Positions 35,664-45,067 of a DNA stretch of 64,000 bases are shown piece by piece (within the stretch, counting starts at the first letter, position 1; the number at the start of each line of letters is the position of its first letter). Source of the stretch: Ignavibacteriales bacterium (lineage in GTDB: Bacteria; Bacteroidota; Ignavibacteria; Ignavibacteriales; Melioribacteraceae); assembly GCA_020061355.1 (NCBI GenBank), contig JAGUYK010000014.1:62001-126000 (forward strand), in the 5' to 3' direction. Below the pieces are notes generated by a model. That model saw nothing but the letters and a program-made list of their open reading frames with translations. It was not told the origin of the DNA and made no database searches. The position numbers were made by a program, and so were the translations under genes.

Positions 35664-38600
35664 TTATTTAATCACCGCAAACTTGCCGATTTTGGTACCT
35701 ATGTTTGGAGCATCAACCTGAAAGACGTAGACACCATAAGCGATATTCAAATTATCTTTTGTAAGCATATTCCACTTTGCAGTACCATCATTAAATGGAC
35801 TATCATGCTCTATAACATCAACTAACTCGCCATTAATAGTAAATATTCTAATTGTACATTTATTAGGTAAATGAGTAAAATGAAGTGACCTTGGTCCTCT
35901 TCCGCTTGCATAAGGATTTTTAATTTCCCATTGAGCCGAAGCTACATAAGGATTAGGAACAACTTTAATTCTATCAAGTTCTTCTCTCGCTTTATCCAGA
36001 TCGATCTTACCGGCAGTCGCAACAAATCTGAAGAGATCACTTGAGAGAAATGGTTTCTTCAACTTGATTTCGAGTTTCTCACCGGTATTCGGAAAGCGTG
36101 TACCGAGAGTTGGACTAGGAGTATCGATTAAATAGAACCACCACGTATAAACAAGATTTCCTGCTTTATCTGGTTCAAGAAAAACAATTCTGTCGCGTCT
36201 TGCTCCATTGGTAGTTAATTTACCATCTGTACCATCAACTTCTATAAATCCGAATTCGATATACTTATTTGTACTAATATTAAAGACCTTAACATTTACC
36301 GGTTTTGAAGGAAATGTATTTGCACCAAGTTTAATCTGAGATGATGCTCCAAAACCAACATCACCAAATTCTATTCGATAATCATTTGGTCTTTCTTCCC
36401 CGCCAATTCCACCTGGCCAGACAAATTTTTCGAACTGGTAATTAACTATACTAAGATTTGGCCAGACTGAAATTGCCCGGTCAAGTTCCACACGTCGTTC
36501 GTTAACAAAGCTTAAACGGAAACCATCAACGAGCGGTTGTTCAAACGCAGGATTCAGGTTTTTAAAATTGCTGAGAAGTGTAACACCGGCAGTACTATCA
36601 CGCAGCGTATAACTCTTAGTAGTAAGTGTATCCGGCTGCCCTGCTCTCTGTGATACTTTAACTGTATCCTGAAATGTAAGATGATAAACATGATTATCTT
36701 TAATCTTATTTATATCAACAATTTCATAAGATACTTTTCCAGAGGTGGTTCCTTGAACAAGAGCAACGCTGCCAAGGGTTGGTGGAACATATCCTGCAAC
36801 AGGTGCTTCGGGAGTTACACGGGCAACATTGGATCCGAGTTTAACACTTCCATCCGACCGTAGCGAAACACGAATTGGCGACTCTGATGGAATTATATCG
36901 CCGGCTGGAAAACCAAAATCATATGCAACAACCGCATAGTAGTATGTAAATCCATTGAAAACTGTTGTATCCACAAAAGAGTGTTTTAAACCCGTATCAC
37001 TACCTAAGAAATATCTTATACCATCTATTCCAATCGGATCAAAACCTTTTATTCCATTAACAAGATCGAATTGGGCAATTGGAAGTCTGAACTGTCTTCC
37101 ACCAAATCCATTTGTTATTTGTTCTGCATCCTGAAAAGCCGGATCGGATGCTCGGTAAATTTTATATCCTTCAAAGTCTTTTCCAATACCACCGATTGCA
37201 TCAATGTAGGCATCGAAAGAACTTTCTGCAAGATCATCCCAATACAAAGTAACTCTATTATTACCCGGGATAGCTGTTAATGTTGGGGTAAGCGGTGCAT
37301 TAGCAAAACGATAATCGTTATTATATGTTTCCTGTGCTCTAACTCGTTTTCTTAAAATCTCACTCTTTCTAAACTGACCGCCCGGATCAGGTATCGGTCC
37401 ATTAGCTAAAAGAACAACAAGAGAGATCGGTTCGGTTTGACCCGATCTTAACGGGAAGAAACTTGAAGAAACAAAAAGATCATATTCGCCGGCAACTACT
37501 TCTTGAGGATCATAAAATTTTCCGGGGATCATAAAATCGAACCACATTTGAGCATCACTGTTAATATTTAATCCACCGGCAGGAACGTAATCTGCATTCG
37601 TGATACCAATCTGGTCTGTTTCCGAAACATCAGTCACATCAACACTGGGTTCACCGGGCAATCCGAAACGTGCGCCTGATGTCGGTTTACCATCATTCTC
37701 TCCTTCATCACCGGTATCGGCAACACCATCGAGTCCAACGTCATCTCTAAACGGATTCCAATCATAATCATTATCAATACCGTCATCTCTTGCTTCATCA
37801 ATCATAACATCAATTCCGTCATCAATACCTTCATCAATAGCACCGTCATTATCATTGTCAATTCCATCTGCATATTTTTTACCGAGTTTTGAAGCTACAA
37901 CATTGTAAAGAATAATTTTATTATTCACGCGATATCGATAATATGGAGCATCAGAAGCAGCCTGGGTTATCATGGCTTGTGTAATAACAGGGCTATTTTC
38001 TTCACCATCATCATCATTATCGATTCCATCTTTAAAGGGTAAGCCAATTTTATCCTGTGTTACCATGATTAAATGAACGATGCCATTTTGAAATTGATCT
38101 GGCGGAGGCCAGAGTTTCCATTTATTGCCTGACGGATTTGAATTAGCTAAATCAATCATCTGTTGAGTAACTACAGGACTGTTCTGTTCAACTTTAAATC
38201 TTGGACGACCAGCAGCCCACCCCGGATTAACCGGTTGAGCAATTCCATCAGCGTATGTAACACCTCTTTGCACTCCGAAGGGAATGTGAGTCTGATTTTC
38301 ATCAATCAGTCCATTTCCATTATCATCAATTAAGTTATCCGGGATTTCACCTTCGAGCATTTCGGCTGTTATTAAATTATTCAGCTCGGGGCTGTCGCCA
38401 TCATTATCAATACGATCGATAGCATTGCCTGGCGTTTCAAGAAATGCAACGGCGACAATACCAACGGGATCCGAACCGAACGTAGGTGCTCTATGGTCAT
38501 TATCACGTGTCCATGCAATATCCTCAATTAAATCAAATTCCGAAATATCATCCTGAGAGTCCCCGTCACCACCAACAAAATCAGCATACCAGACGGTAAC

Positions 38601-39332
38601 ACCTACTTTCTTCATGTTAGTAGTGCCATCATTTTTTATACTGTGCAAAATGTATATTGCATCTTCAACAAGAACCTGCGACCATGCAAGAACTCTTACT
38701 TCAATTACCAATCCTAATCCTTTTCTCGTTAAATCGGTTGAGTCTGGAAAGAAATTTGCATATCGGTCATAATTATCATCGGTAGCTCTATAAAAAATCT
38801 CCTGGTCGGCATTAAAAATATTTTTCCCGAAATATCCATTCCAGGAGCCCCTCCATCCCGGATCGACCTCATCAGTCAAACGGTCAGGCCAATAGGAAGG
38901 CCAGGTATCGGGTTCGACGCTTGTTGCAATTATGTTTGTCTGTTCGTTCAGATATCCCGGCACCGGTTCAAAATTCCATGATTTACCTGTTGGGGACGAA
39001 CGGTAATTTGGAACTTCAATAATTCTTTGATTTGTACCTGTATTATCTCTAACTTCTGCACCAGCCATAACACCTAATAAAGCAAGATAAACCTGCCCGG
39101 TATTTTTAGGCCATTCAAAAGGTGTCTGTTCATTGATTGGAAAAGAACCGCTTGTTCTACCGGCTTGAGCATGGTTAAAAAATGTAGCACGAACACGGTT
39201 ACCTTCCATCTGCGCTTTTGTTCTCTTAGCCGCATTGCCCCTTTCTTTGCTCGGAACGTATTGAGCAAAAGTATGAGCGGTAGTCATCAAAGTGATCGCG
39301 ATAATCAGTAATATTTTTAACGATCTTTGCAT
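35664..39332 (-). CDS. Large secreted protein of module B with Asp-rich calcium-type repeats and VVPNP signal
   Basis: A 1222-residue protein with a signal peptide (about 1-23). The N-terminus (RATFFNHAQAGR, EQTPFEWP) and C-terminus (VVPNPYV, LPNKCTIRIFTINGEL, IEHDSPF, GKFAVIK) match the 745-residue protein at 14281-16518, so both belong to one family. Between them lie Asp/Asn-rich loops at about 305-347, 435-447 and 489-550 (for example DRIDNDGDS, DGIDNDDDGEE, DGIDNDNDGAIDEG), which look like thrombospondin-3 or EF-hand-type calcium ligands. The middle part has Fn3-like stretches (about 680-830). It lies immediately downstream of a TonB receptor, in the SusD position. I see no catalytic motif. 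A surface glycan-binding subunit or receptor lid is the main hypothesis. Confidence 0.7.
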   Translation of the reverse strand: MQRSLKILLIIAITLMTTAHTFAQYVPSKERGNAAKRTKAQMEGNRVRATFFNHAQAGRTSGSFPINEQTPFEWPKNTGQVYLALLGVMAGAEVRDNTGTNQRIIEVPNYRSSPTGKSWNFEPVPGYLNEQTNIIATSVEPDTWPSYWPDRLTDEVDPGWRGSWNGYFGKNIFNADQEIFYRATDDNYDRYANFFPDSTDLTRKGLGLVIEVRVLAWSQVLVEDAIYILHSIKNDGTTNMKKVGVTVWYADFVGGDGDSQDDISEFDLIEDIAWTRDNDHRAPTFGSDPVGIVAVAFLETPGNAIDRIDNDGDSPELNNLITAEMLEGEIPDNLIDDNGNGLIDENQTHIPFGVQRGVTYADGIAQPVNPGWAAGRPRFKVEQNSPVVTQQMIDLANSNPSGNKWKLWPPPDQFQNGIVHLIMVTQDKIGLPFKDGIDNDDDGEENSPVITQAMITQAASDAPYYRYRVNNKIILYNVVASKLGKKYADGIDNDNDGAIDEGIDDGIDVMIDEARDDGIDNDYDWNPFRDDVGLDGVADTGDEGENDGKPTSGARFGLPGEPSVDVTDVSETDQIGITNADYVPAGGLNINSDAQMWFDFMIPGKFYDPQEVVAGEYDLFVSSSFFPLRSGQTEPISLVVLLANGPIPDPGGQFRKSEILRKRVRAQETYNNDYRFANAPLTPTLTAIPGNNRVTLYWDDLAESSFDAYIDAIGGIGKDFEGYKIYRASDPAFQDAEQITNGFGGRQFRLPIAQFDLVNGIKGFDPIGIDGIRYFLGSDTGLKHSFVDTTVFNGFTYYYAVVAYDFGFPAGDIIPSESPIRVSLRSDGSVKLGSNVARVTPEAPVAGYVPPTLGSVALVQGTTSGKVSYEIVDINKIKDNHVYHLTFQDTVKVSQRAGQPDTLTTKSYTLRDSTAGVTLLSNFKNLNPAFEQPLVDGFRLSFVNERRVELDRAISVWPNLSIVNYQFEKFVWPGGIGGEERPNDYRIEFGDVGFGASSQIKLGANTFPSKPVNVKVFNISTNKYIEFGFIEVDGTDGKLTTNGARRDRIVFLEPDKAGNLVYTWWFYLIDTPSPTLGTRFPNTGEKLEIKLKKPFLSSDLFRFVATAGKIDLDKAREELDRIKVVPNPYVASAQWEIKNPYASGRGPRSLHFTHLPNKCTIRIFTINGELVDVIEHDSPFNDGTAKWNMLTKDNLNIAYGVYVFQVDAPNIGTKIGKFAVIK

Positions 39333-39362
39333 TTATTTAATCTCCCGTTTCTATTTTCAACT

Positions 39363-42044
39363 TTAGAATGAAAACTCAAAACCAAATTCAATTCTTCTTG
39401 GTTCTCCATAATTCCATGGGTACTTTAAATACTCTTCAACAGTATTCGGTCTATTCGGATCAACTCCGATATTTCTTCCTTCGGTTGTATAATCCGGTTT
39501 GCCGGTGTCACCAAAAACGTTGACAACAACTTTATTATCAAGCAGATTAAAGACGCGCAGGAATGATGTAACCTCCAGACCGGCAATGTTAAATGTCTTA
39601 TGCATTCTTAAATCGAGCTGAAATTGAGTTGGTCTTCTTCTGCTGTTTCTTTGCAGTCCGGATGTAATACCACGATCGGCTGTATATTGTGTAATTGAAG
39701 GTGTGTAAGGAAGACCCGATCCATATCTAACTATTGTTGAAACACCCCAGTCAGCTTGTCCAACAAATAGCGACATATTCAGGATATGGTTTTGATCCCA
39801 ATCGAGCGGAATAAGGAACAAAGTTGGTTCATTATTTCCGAGCTGTGCATTAAATTCATCTTCGGGGGAAGAATTGCTTCCCTCAGCTACCTGGTAAGTA
39901 TAATTAAGATTCAACGAATAGAAGTTGGAAAATCTTTTTGAAATGTTCAGAGTAACACCTTTTACATTCGAGTAATCCTTATTAATATATGACGAATACG
40001 TAACCAGATTTCTCGTTGCAGTTAAAGGACCGGCTGTAATCCAATGTCTTATATCCCTGTAAAAGCCGGTAAATTCCATCGAGAAGTCCTCAAAGAATTC
40101 CTGTTTGAATCCTATTTCATACATGATAGTTTTTTGCGGTTCTAAATCCGGGTTGCCGTATACGCCATAACCGTTCCCTGTATTCGGCACGTAATAAGGT
40201 CCGCGGTTAAATAAATATTGGAAGGTCGGTATCTGTAAAAATTGACCGTATGAGAAATGAAGAACACCCTGATCACTTATCGGGTATGCAATTCCAAAGC
40301 GAGGACCTAACGACCATTTGGCTGTTGCATTCTTATAAAAATAAGGCTCTCTTTCTTCCAGCGATAAGTTTACCAATTCAGATCTAAGAGGTAAATTTAT
40401 ATTAGGATCGGTCGGATCGACCAGAACTTTTCCCCGCGAGTCGAAATAATCCAACCTTAATCCGATGTTAATAATAACACTTTCAAACTCAATTTTATCC
40501 TGAATATAGGCAGCAAGCTCAATTGGTTCACTGCTGTATTTAGTTCTGTTGGGAGTATTTTCCGCAGGGATTGAAGGAATGAACGGTTCAACCTCAATAT
40601 TATCTACACGAAGCGGCTCAAGATTATAATCATCAAAACTAAGATCATGAACCCTTCCTTCAACACCGAATTTTAATAAGTGATTTTCGCTAACCTGACT
40701 CGTGTAATCCAGCTTTCCAATTAATGTTTCGGTCTTCCGATAAAATCTGTGAAGATTGGTTCCCTGTGTTACAAATGAATATGATACTGTATTCAAAGAA
40801 TTAGGATGCATATAACGTGAATCGAAAGGATCCTCATAAAGAAACTCTTCAAAATCTTTTTGGAATTTTGAAAGTTTCAGAGTATAAAATGAAGTATTGG
40901 AAAATGTGTGAGTCATTGTGAAAGTAGCATTGTAGCTATCAGCGAATTTATTTATATCTCCGTAAGGATTCCATTTATAGAAGTGACTGTAATCCCTGTA
41001 GTTTTCTTTTGAGTAAAGTAATTCGGCATTAAACTTAAAATTGGATGAAGCAAAGTAGCTCAAGTTTATCTGTCCAATATATCTTTTGGACCAATTCATT
41101 GCTGTAAGTGCACCATCACCTGCAGAAGAATCAATATTAAATTTATTATACCCATAAAGATAACCATCATCATAGACATAACGGCCATTAGCAAATATTG
41201 TTACTTTATTGTCTGTAAATGGAATCGGTCCGCTGATGCTTGCCTGCAGGTTATAATTGGCAACCGGATTTATTTTATCAATTCCTACAAAGTAATCAGT
41301 AAAATTGCTTATATAATCGCTCGAATAAACTTTCACATCGGTTTTATATGCTCTTCCGCCTTCTTTTGTAACCGTGTTAACAATCCCGGATAATGCCTGA
41401 CCATATTCAGCGTTGAATGTTCCGCTTATTACCTGAAGCTCCTGAACACTCGAATTATCAATTTCAATTCCACGGCTGTTGTCAAAAGCATCTGTAATTG
41501 AAATACCATTTACCCAGTAAGCTATTTCCGATGAACGTCCGCCTCGAATATGAAAATCGCCACCGGCTCCTCTAGTTACGCCGGCTTGAAGCTGTAATAT
41601 GTCATTAATTTCCGCAACAGGCAGGTTTTTAATTTCTTCCGAAGTTACACGCGCCTGACTTGAAGTAACATCTTTTTGAATTCTTTCCATTCCGCCCTGT
41701 ACCACAATGGTCCCTAATTCGACGGATGTTTCTTCCAGAGCAACCTCCTGTACTGTTGTCAAGTCAATTGATATCTGAACATTCTCAACAACAACAGTCT
41801 GAAAACCAATGTACTGGAACTTTAAGTTATACCTGCCGGGAGGAATATTAAGTATAACATATTTTCCGTCAAGATCTGTTGCCGCTCCAATTGTTGTCCC
41901 TTCAAGAGTAATATTAACAAAAGGCAGTGCCTCCCCGGTTTTTTTGTCGGTTACTTTTCCGGTTAGTTTTCCTGTTGTGCCCGCAAAAACCAGGCTAAAA
42001 CAGAAAGAAACCAATAAAAAGAAGATAGTGTAGAACTTCTTCAT
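39363..42044 (-). CDS. TonB-dependent receptor of module B
   Basis: The start at 42044 (893 residues, MKKFYTIFF) has GGAG at good spacing; an ATG 12 bases upstream does not. Signal peptide about 1-22, CarboxypepD_reg-like domain about 25-110 (GKLTGKVTDKKTGEALPFVNI, IPPGRYNLKFQYIGFQ), plug about 125-235 (DILQLQAGVTRGAGGDFHIRGG, YGQALSGIVNTVTKEGG) and a barrel ending in Phe. It is clearly related to the receptor at 16552-19428. The operon also encodes starch-binding-like domains and diverges from a LacI regulator, so alpha-glucan or maltodextrin uptake is plausible but inferred. Confidence 0.85.
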   Translation of the reverse strand: MKKFYTIFFLLVSFCFSLVFAGTTGKLTGKVTDKKTGEALPFVNITLEGTTIGAATDLDGKYVILNIPPGRYNLKFQYIGFQTVVVENVQISIDLTTVQEVALEETSVELGTIVVQGGMERIQKDVTSSQARVTSEEIKNLPVAEINDILQLQAGVTRGAGGDFHIRGGRSSEIAYWVNGISITDAFDNSRGIEIDNSSVQELQVISGTFNAEYGQALSGIVNTVTKEGGRAYKTDVKVYSSDYISNFTDYFVGIDKINPVANYNLQASISGPIPFTDNKVTIFANGRYVYDDGYLYGYNKFNIDSSAGDGALTAMNWSKRYIGQINLSYFASSNFKFNAELLYSKENYRDYSHFYKWNPYGDINKFADSYNATFTMTHTFSNTSFYTLKLSKFQKDFEEFLYEDPFDSRYMHPNSLNTVSYSFVTQGTNLHRFYRKTETLIGKLDYTSQVSENHLLKFGVEGRVHDLSFDDYNLEPLRVDNIEVEPFIPSIPAENTPNRTKYSSEPIELAAYIQDKIEFESVIINIGLRLDYFDSRGKVLVDPTDPNINLPLRSELVNLSLEEREPYFYKNATAKWSLGPRFGIAYPISDQGVLHFSYGQFLQIPTFQYLFNRGPYYVPNTGNGYGVYGNPDLEPQKTIMYEIGFKQEFFEDFSMEFTGFYRDIRHWITAGPLTATRNLVTYSSYINKDYSNVKGVTLNISKRFSNFYSLNLNYTYQVAEGSNSSPEDEFNAQLGNNEPTLFLIPLDWDQNHILNMSLFVGQADWGVSTIVRYGSGLPYTPSITQYTADRGITSGLQRNSRRRPTQFQLDLRMHKTFNIAGLEVTSFLRVFNLLDNKVVVNVFGDTGKPDYTTEGRNIGVDPNRPNTVEEYLKYPWNYGEPRRIEFGFEFSF

Positions 42045-42083
42045 AATGTACTCCATTTTAAAAATATTATAAAAACAACAGCA

Positions 42084-43763
42084 TTAAATTCCGGTCCTGA
42101 TTTCTGCTGTGCTTAATAATTTCTCATTAACTTCGATCTTTAATTTGCTTGTTAATCTATTTAAGTAAGACGCCATTATATCACGCGACTTTTCTTTTTT
42201 AAGTAATCTTAAAGCATCATTTTTAACAATTGAGAATTCCCTTGGAGAACTTTCCAACTTTTCTATTATCTTAAAGATTCCGTAATAATCCTGGATCTTT
42301 ATTGGGCCAACAATTTTATCAATTGATGCATTCCATAACGTATCTTTTAATATTCCAAATTTATCGAGTTCCGATATACCTAATATACCTTTATTTTTTG
42401 CAGACCATTCTCTAATTGAAAATTTCTCTGCAAGCATTCCGAAATCAGATCCCTGTCCAATTTGAACAACAATACTATCAGCTAATTGTTTATCGCGAAT
42501 GATAATTTCCTGAACATTTATCCGGCGAGGTGACATAAAATATATCAGATTATCATCATAAAATTTTCTGATAACACTATCGGGAAAATCTGAATTATCA
42601 CTAATCTCCTTGCGCTTGTACTTAAGAAACAGATTGGTTTTATATTTTTGAATTTTAGAAAGGACTTCGGGATGATTGTGATATTTTTTCGTCTTTGCCA
42701 TATCGAATAACAAATCCTGAATCACTATTCCTTTCAGAACGGTTTTTAAATTTTCGGTAGAATTAATTCTTTCAAGATGATATAAAGGGATTTCAGTTAT
42801 TCTTTTTTCTATTTCTCCCCGGGTGTAATCCCTTTTATCATATCTTAAACAAATGGAAGAAAGTGCTTGAATGTTTTGTTTTTCAAGATAAATACCAGTT
42901 GAATATCTAAAATTATCGTAAATATTTCCAACTATTTTTTCATCAAACCATATTTTATTCTGATCATAAAGTCGATTAATAAAATCGATTTCAGAAGGTT
43001 TCTTTTTTCTAATTTTTACAACACGCTCCATATGCGATTTTCTTTTCAAAAATTCATCATCGGTTAACAATGGATTCGGAAAACGATCTTCCAGTTTTAT
43101 AACACTATAACCGTACCTGGTTTTTACCGGTTTGGATATTTCGCCAACCGAAAGTGAATAAGCGACATCCTCAAAATTGGGGTCCATATCACCCCATGAA
43201 AAATATCCAAGGTACCCGCCGTTGCTGGCAAGCGTAGAATCAGTAAAAACCTGTTCGGCAAGTTCGTCAAAACTTGCACCCGTCTGTAATAACTGATACA
43301 GATTATTTGCTTCTTCTTCCGCTTCTGCGAATAAATGTCGGGCTGCAATCTTCTCATTTGATTTATAAAATGCATCCCGGATTTCCTCTTCACTTACATT
43401 TATTTTGGCAAATATTTCTCTATCTTTAAGAAAAGCAAGAATAGTTTGCTTTTCTGACCAGTTGATTTCCTTCTGGAATTCCGGATCGGATTCAATCCTG
43501 GAATTAGCATCAAAATTTTTCAAGACTAATTCACTTATCATATTGTTGAGAATTGCCCTGCGGGTTACAATATTATCCTTAATACTGGTAGAGGCAAGAT
43601 AATCACCGTACCGATCCACAAACTCTTCCTGGGAAATACTATACTTATCAACAGATGCAATAATCTGCATAGGTAGCGCTAACTTTTGAGATTTTATTGG
43701 TTGGTTGGAAATTAGAAAGGTAAGAAAAATAAAAACGAATACAGTGCTGAACTGTTTTGTCAT
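42084..43763 (-). CDS. Secreted SurA/PpiC-like peptidyl-prolyl isomerase
   Basis: I set the start at 43763 (559 residues), where the signal peptide MTKQFSTVFVFIFLTFLIS begins; the upstream part of the frame is not protein-like. The N-terminal helical SurA-type region is followed by one good parvulin domain (about 130-240: ARHLFAEAEEEANNL, LASNGGYLGYFSWGDM, GYSVIKLED) and a degenerate second one (about 415-510: INVQEIIIRDKQLAD, YYGIFKIIEK). Such proteins are periplasmic chaperones for outer-membrane barrels. It lies 39 bases upstream of the TonB receptor on the same strand, so it may be co-transcribed and serve folding of the receptor and PorV barrels in this locus. Confidence 0.8.
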   Translation of the reverse strand: MTKQFSTVFVFIFLTFLISNQPIKSQKLALPMQIIASVDKYSISQEEFVDRYGDYLASTSIKDNIVTRRAILNNMISELVLKNFDANSRIESDPEFQKEINWSEKQTILAFLKDREIFAKINVSEEEIRDAFYKSNEKIAARHLFAEAEEEANNLYQLLQTGASFDELAEQVFTDSTLASNGGYLGYFSWGDMDPNFEDVAYSLSVGEISKPVKTRYGYSVIKLEDRFPNPLLTDDEFLKRKSHMERVVKIRKKKPSEIDFINRLYDQNKIWFDEKIVGNIYDNFRYSTGIYLEKQNIQALSSICLRYDKRDYTRGEIEKRITEIPLYHLERINSTENLKTVLKGIVIQDLLFDMAKTKKYHNHPEVLSKIQKYKTNLFLKYKRKEISDNSDFPDSVIRKFYDDNLIYFMSPRRINVQEIIIRDKQLADSIVVQIGQGSDFGMLAEKFSIREWSAKNKGILGISELDKFGILKDTLWNASIDKIVGPIKIQDYYGIFKIIEKLESSPREFSIVKNDALRLLKKEKSRDIMASYLNRLTSKLKIEVNEKLLSTAEIRTGI

Positions 43764-43891
43764 ATACAATTTTTCAAAATGAAAACAACACCGGATCGCA
43801 GAAATTGATCCGTAATAATAAAAACTTAACTGGGGATTTTTACCACGGTTCAAAGTTACAAAATCCCAAAGCAAAAAATCAAATCTAATCG

Positions 43892-43906
43892 TCCTATTTA
43901 ATAGGA
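43892..43906. promoter_or_regulatory. Candidate operator palindrome in the PPIase/LacI divergent region
   Basis: TCCTATT-T-AATAGGA is a perfect 7-bp inverted repeat about midway between the divergent start codons (43763 minus, 44027 plus). A LacI-family regulator encoded next to it is the obvious candidate to bind. LacI operators usually have an even, CG-centred palindrome, so the match is not typical. Confidence 0.35.
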
Positions 43907-43988
43907 ATTTATAGTCCCCTACTTTGATCCCCGGATAAAGAAATATTCATATTATTAAGCGATATTTACATACATATTCTCATACTTT

Positions 43989-44018
43989 TTTACATAAATT
44001 AATTTTATCAATTAGAAT
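43989..44018 (+). promoter_or_regulatory. Candidate promoter of the LacI gene, giving a near-leaderless mRNA
   Basis: TTTACA (43989-43994) and TAGAAT (44013-44018) with an 18-base spacer. The predicted start point lies within a few bases of the ATG at 44027, which also has no Shine-Dalgarno sequence. Confidence 0.3.
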
Positions 44019-44026
44019 ATATCTTA

Positions 44027-45058
44027 ATGCGTCCACGACAAGTAACACTTAATGATATTGCAAAGAAACTGGGTGTTTCGATAATCACAGTTTCAAAAGC
44101 GCTGCGTGGACATCCGGATATATCACAAACCACTGCAGAACTGGTTAAGAAAACAGCAGATGAGCTTGGGTACTCTCCAAATTTCATGGCAAGAAATCTT
44201 GCATCAAGGAAATCTAATTCTATTGGTGTAGTGCTGCCGCAAATCGCCCATCATTTCTTCAGCAGTGTAATGGATTATATTTATGATTATGCTACGCTGC
44301 ACAATTTTCAGATCTTTCTAACTGTTTCTCAAGAAAATTCTGAGATGCAGAAAAAACAGATTCGGACACTTCTATCAATGAGAGTGGACGGATTAATCAT
44401 ATCAATTTCGCAGGATACTAATGATTTCGAAATATTTGCTAATGCGATTAATCGTCAAATCCCACTTGTTTTTATGGATCGCATACCCGACCTAACAAAT
44501 TGCAATACTGTTACTGTTGATGACAGAGGCGGAGCTTATAAAGCAATTGAACATGCTATAAGACTCGGTTATAGAAAGATCGCTCACTTTGCAGGATATT
44601 CTAATATCAATATCGGTCGCGAAAGAATGATTGGTTTTAAAAAAGCTATGACGGATCATGGTATTGAAGTAAATAACGATTGGATTATAGAAGGCGATTA
44701 CGAAGAAAAACATGGGTACGATTCATTTATGAAATTGTATCATGAAAAGAATATGCCCGATTTAATTCTAGCCGTTACATTCCCCGTTGCTATTGGAATA
44801 TATACTGCAGCCAAGGAAGTGGGAGTGAATATTCCGGAAGATATTGATTTGATCTGCTTCGGTAACTCACCTGTACAGGAATTTTTATCTCCACCGCTAA
44901 GTTGTATTAACCAGCCGACGGATCAGCTTGCAAAAAAATCATTTGATCTGCTGATGGAGAATATCGATAACCCGGATGGATTTAAACACAAGCAACTTGT
45001 AATTGATACTGAATTAATATTACGAGGAACTTGCACCAAATACAATAATGGTAAATAA
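44027..45058 (+). CDS. LacI-family transcriptional regulator
   Basis: A 343-residue protein. The N-terminal LacI helix-turn-helix is textbook: VTLNDIAKKLGVSIITVSKAL, then a hinge helix SPNFMARNLASRKSNSIGVV. The remainder is a periplasmic-binding-protein-like sugar-sensing domain. It diverges from the module-B operon, so it probably represses or activates that operon in response to a sugar. The ATG has no Shine-Dalgarno upstream. RNase HIII follows 9 bases after the stop and may be co-transcribed. Confidence 0.88.
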   Translation: MRPRQVTLNDIAKKLGVSIITVSKALRGHPDISQTTAELVKKTADELGYSPNFMARNLASRKSNSIGVVLPQIAHHFFSSVMDYIYDYATLHNFQIFLTVSQENSEMQKKQIRTLLSMRVDGLIISISQDTNDFEIFANAINRQIPLVFMDRIPDLTNCNTVTVDDRGGAYKAIEHAIRLGYRKIAHFAGYSNINIGRERMIGFKKAMTDHGIEVNNDWIIEGDYEEKHGYDSFMKLYHEKNMPDLILAVTFPVAIGIYTAAKEVGVNIPEDIDLICFGNSPVQEFLSPPLSCINQPTDQLAKKSFDLLMENIDNPDGFKHKQLVIDTELILRGTCTKYNNGK

Positions 45059-45067
45059 ATCGTTTCT

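Noticed and set aside
42084-43874. Start at 43874 for the PPIase
   Set aside because: The first 37 residues are not signal-like; the signal peptide begins at 43763.
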